64,000 bases of DNA. Source: Roseivirga sp. UBA6061 (GTDB lineage Bacteria; Bacteroidota; Bacteroidia; Cytophagales; Cyclobacteriaceae). Below the pieces are notes generated by a model. It was not told the DNA's origin, did no database searches, and worked only from the letters and a program-made list of their open reading frames with translations. Of this stretch, positions 62,223 through 64,000 are shown in pieces (position 1 is the first letter of the stretch; each line of letters starts with the position of its first letter). A program made the translations under genes and the position numbers. The stretch covers positions 865 to 64,864 of the forward strand of contig DIYF01000034.1 in the NCBI GenBank assembly GCA_002427745.1, read 5' to 3'.

Positions 62223-64000
62223 TGCAGTCAGAAAAGCACATAACACCTCCACGCTGGGCCGATCGTTTTCTGGCCTTTTATTGTCGTGAAGAATTTCTGG
62301 AAGAAATAGCCGGAGATACGCACGAGCTTTTCGAGGTAAGACTTGAGCATTCAGGCAGGCGTATTGCCAGTTTGCTCTTTATCTGGGATGTGTTTCGCTT
62401 TTTTCGCTGGTCAAATCTAAAAAGTACAGACAGGTCAAATATCAATCAATTAATCATGGTCAAAAACAACTTTAAAATCGCTACCCGTAGTCTCATTAAG
62501 CACAAATTCTACACGGGTATTAACCTGCTGGGCATTTCGTTGGGCATTGCCTGCTTTATTCTCACTTATCTATACGTGCAGCATGAACTCTCCTACGATG
62601 AGTTTCACACCAAGAAAGACAGGCTCTACCGTGTATGGGTGCATGAGTTTGACGAAGGTGATGAATACTTCGAAGGCGTAGTGCCAATGGTCCTGATTGA
62701 CCATATGGAAAACGACTTCCCTGAGATTGACCATGCGGCACAAATGAACGCAGTGCTTGGGCGCTATAAGACCCCTGATGGGACACAACTCACCACCATG
62801 ATCGATATGGTAGGAGTGGATTTTCTGCAGATGTTTGACTTTCCGCTTATTGCAGGCAGCCTGGAAGGAGTATTAGACAGCCCCGAGGATATCGTTCTCA
62901 CTGAAAGTGAGGCTATCAGGCGTCTGGGTACCACTGATGTGATCGGTAAAACCATTCAGTACGAGCTTAGAGGTAAAAACACAGAGTTTGTGGTAAGTGG
63001 CCTGGTAAATGATGTGCCTGATAACTCATCCCTTGAGTTTGTAGCACTTATTTCAGATACCAACAAAAAGAAACTGGTGCATGAGCAGTCGTTGACTTCC
63101 TGGTTCAATTTCAGCACCGAGCTTTATGTACTGCTCAATGAAGAAAATAATGTACCTGCTTTGGAAGAAAAGTTCACCGGCATGGTCAAAACCGGAATGG
63201 GAGAAGACTATGAAGAAGGCACTTTTATAGTATATCTGCAGCCCCTGACGGATATGTACTTTAACAAGCAGATAGCTGGTGACACGCCCACAGGAGACAT
63301 CAATACAGTAAGAATTCTGGGACTGGTCGGGTTTGTCATTCTCCTTTTGGCAGGCATCAACTTTGTCAACCTCTCGGTGGGGCAATCTATGAGCAGGGCC
63401 AAAGAAGTGGGGGTAAGAAAGGTGATGGGAGCTTTCAAAAGGCAACTGACCTACCAGTTTTTAACAGAATCTGTTTTACTCACCCTTGTAGCTGCAGTAC
63501 TGGGGCTTGTTATCAGTTATTTATTATTGCCCACCTTTAATGATTTTTCAGGTAAGAGTCTGGAACTGACTTTTGATGTTCCATTGATACAGGCTTTGGT
63601 GTTCTCCGTACTGTTCACCGGAGTACTCAGCGGATTGTATCCTGCCTTTGTACTCTCTTCATTTAACCCCTCTAAGGTACTCAAGGGTGCTTTTACTGGT
63701 AGAAAAGGTAAGAATGGTCTGGCTTACTCACTCATAGTGGTACAATACGTAGCGGCCATCTTCTTTGTATCTACTGCCGTGATCATGAAAAATCAGATGC
63801 AGTACATCAGCAAGCTTGATATGGGCTTCAATAAAGAAGCCAAGGTGCATTTTACTTTGCCGGCTGCCAAATCTGAGACAAATAGAATGGGAGCCAGAAT
63901 GGAGGCCAATGAACAACAGGCCAAAGTGTTTCTGTCAGAACTGCAGCAGCTTACCTCAATTGAGAAAATGACCGCCTCCAACAACTATTTCGGAGACCGG
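62222..64000 (+). CDS. PadR-associated prefix-domain ABC permease, 3' partial
   Basis: The frame from the ATG at 62222 stays open to the window edge (593 codons), so the gene is cut off. Residues 1-78 form an extra N-terminal segment (PPRWADRFLAFYCREEFLEE, IAGDTHELFEVRLEHSGRRI) known in permeases that follow padR genes ('permease prefix domain' as I recall). Residue 79 on (MVKNNFKIATRSLIKHKF) is a normal MacB/FtsX permease: TM1 near 95-120, periplasmic domain, and an FtsX core with SRAKEVGVRKVMGAFKRQLT. It is the fifth member of this family in the window. Confidence 0.92.
   Translation, partial: MQSEKHITPPRWADRFLAFYCREEFLEEIAGDTHELFEVRLEHSGRRIASLLFIWDVFRFFRWSNLKSTDRSNINQLIMVKNNFKIATRSLIKHKFYTGINLLGISLGIACFILTYLYVQHELSYDEFHTKKDRLYRVWVHEFDEGDEYFEGVVPMVLIDHMENDFPEIDHAAQMNAVLGRYKTPDGTQLTTMIDMVGVDFLQMFDFPLIAGSLEGVLDSPEDIVLTESEAIRRLGTTDVIGKTIQYELRGKNTEFVVSGLVNDVPDNSSLEFVALISDTNKKKLVHEQSLTSWFNFSTELYVLLNEENNVPALEEKFTGMVKTGMGEDYEEGTFIVYLQPLTDMYFNKQIAGDTPTGDINTVRILGLVGFVILLLAGINFVNLSVGQSMSRAKEVGVRKVMGAFKRQLTYQFLTESVLLTLVAAVLGLVISYLLLPTFNDFSGKSLELTFDVPLIQALVFSVLFTGVLSGLYPAFVLSSFNPSKVLKGAFTGRKGKNGLAYSLIVVQYVAAIFFVSTAVIMKNQMQYISKLDMGFNKEAKVHFTLPAAKSETNRMGARMEANEQQAKVFLSELQQLTSIEKMTASNNYFGDR

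Noticed and set aside
62562..63984. Minus-strand frames of 60-130 codons at the right edge
   Set aside because: They are antisense to the PadR-linked permease, which is open to the window end with clear FtsX motifs.

Overview
The window looks like a chromosomal segment of a free-living Bacteroidota bacterium, most likely order Cytophagales. The reasons are a type IX secretion (T9SS) C-terminal sorting domain, SprB-type repeats, DUF5777 and Spy/DUF4890-like exported proteins, LytS/LytTR two-component pairs, AraC regulators with membrane-embedded N-termini, many stand-alone MacB/FtsX permeases, almost no Shine-Dalgarno sequences, and promoter-like TAnnTTTG elements. No rRNA, tRNA, phage or complete insertion sequence was seen. 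Family names come from reading motifs; no database search was run.

Layout. 1-7.4 kb: the 3' part of a giant secreted multi-Ig adhesin that enters from the left edge, followed by a small lipoprotein. 7.4-10 kb: an accessory stretch with three copies of a roughly 280-340 bp hairpin-rich repeat separating small orphan genes on the minus strand. 10-12 kb: two exported esterase-fold hydrolases, next to a LytS/LytTR pair (12.2-13.9 kb). 13.9-16.1 kb: a second accessory island with a repeat fragment, two overlapping small membrane proteins, a coding remnant and an ATP-cone/Mrr-type nuclease. A DnaQ/GIY-YIG fusion nuclease diverges from it (16.2-17.5 kb). 17.7-25.5 kb: an orphan permease, a small protein, a methyltransferase-like protein, exported MsrB and MsrA flanking an NTP pyrophosphohydrolase, a barstar-like protein, a heptanucleotide tandem repeat, a HEAT protein and a DUF456 membrane protein. 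25.4-33.5 kb: a TPR/HTH regulator, a four-gene envelope operon (SprB/cytochrome-like lipoprotein, OB-fold protein, YceI, DUF5777), an NAD(P)-binding protein, an AraC-type sensor, a TlpA-type thiol-disulfide protein and DUF3820. 33.8-39.2 kb: an orphan permease and a lipoprotein/membrane protein/HisKA_3 kinase/NarL regulator operon. 39.6-47.2 kb: an H-type lectin-like protein, an AraC sensor, a TIGR00341/DUF389 membrane protein, a LytS/LytTR pair, a DUF2911-TPR protein and a CotH-like lipoprotein. 47.5-52.7 kb: two tandem paralogous permeases. 52.8-64 kb: DUF1579-like and Spy-like proteins, MnmA, a membrane protein with a LAS-peptidase signature, a TonB-C-like protein, a third LytS/LytTR pair, SRPBCC, AraC and RidA proteins, and a PadR gene overlapping a prefix-domain permease that runs off the right edge.

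Two themes recur. The first is envelope sensing and remodelling: four complete and one partial FtsX-type permeases without ATPase neighbours, four two-component pairs, and exported redox and repair proteins. The second is small accessory cassettes associated with dispersed palindromic repeats. The clearest regulatory signals are matching sigma-54-type -24/-12 elements with upstream palindromes before the two tandem permeases, and a 14-bp inverted repeat overlapping a Bacteroidota-type -7 element before the PadR-permease pair.
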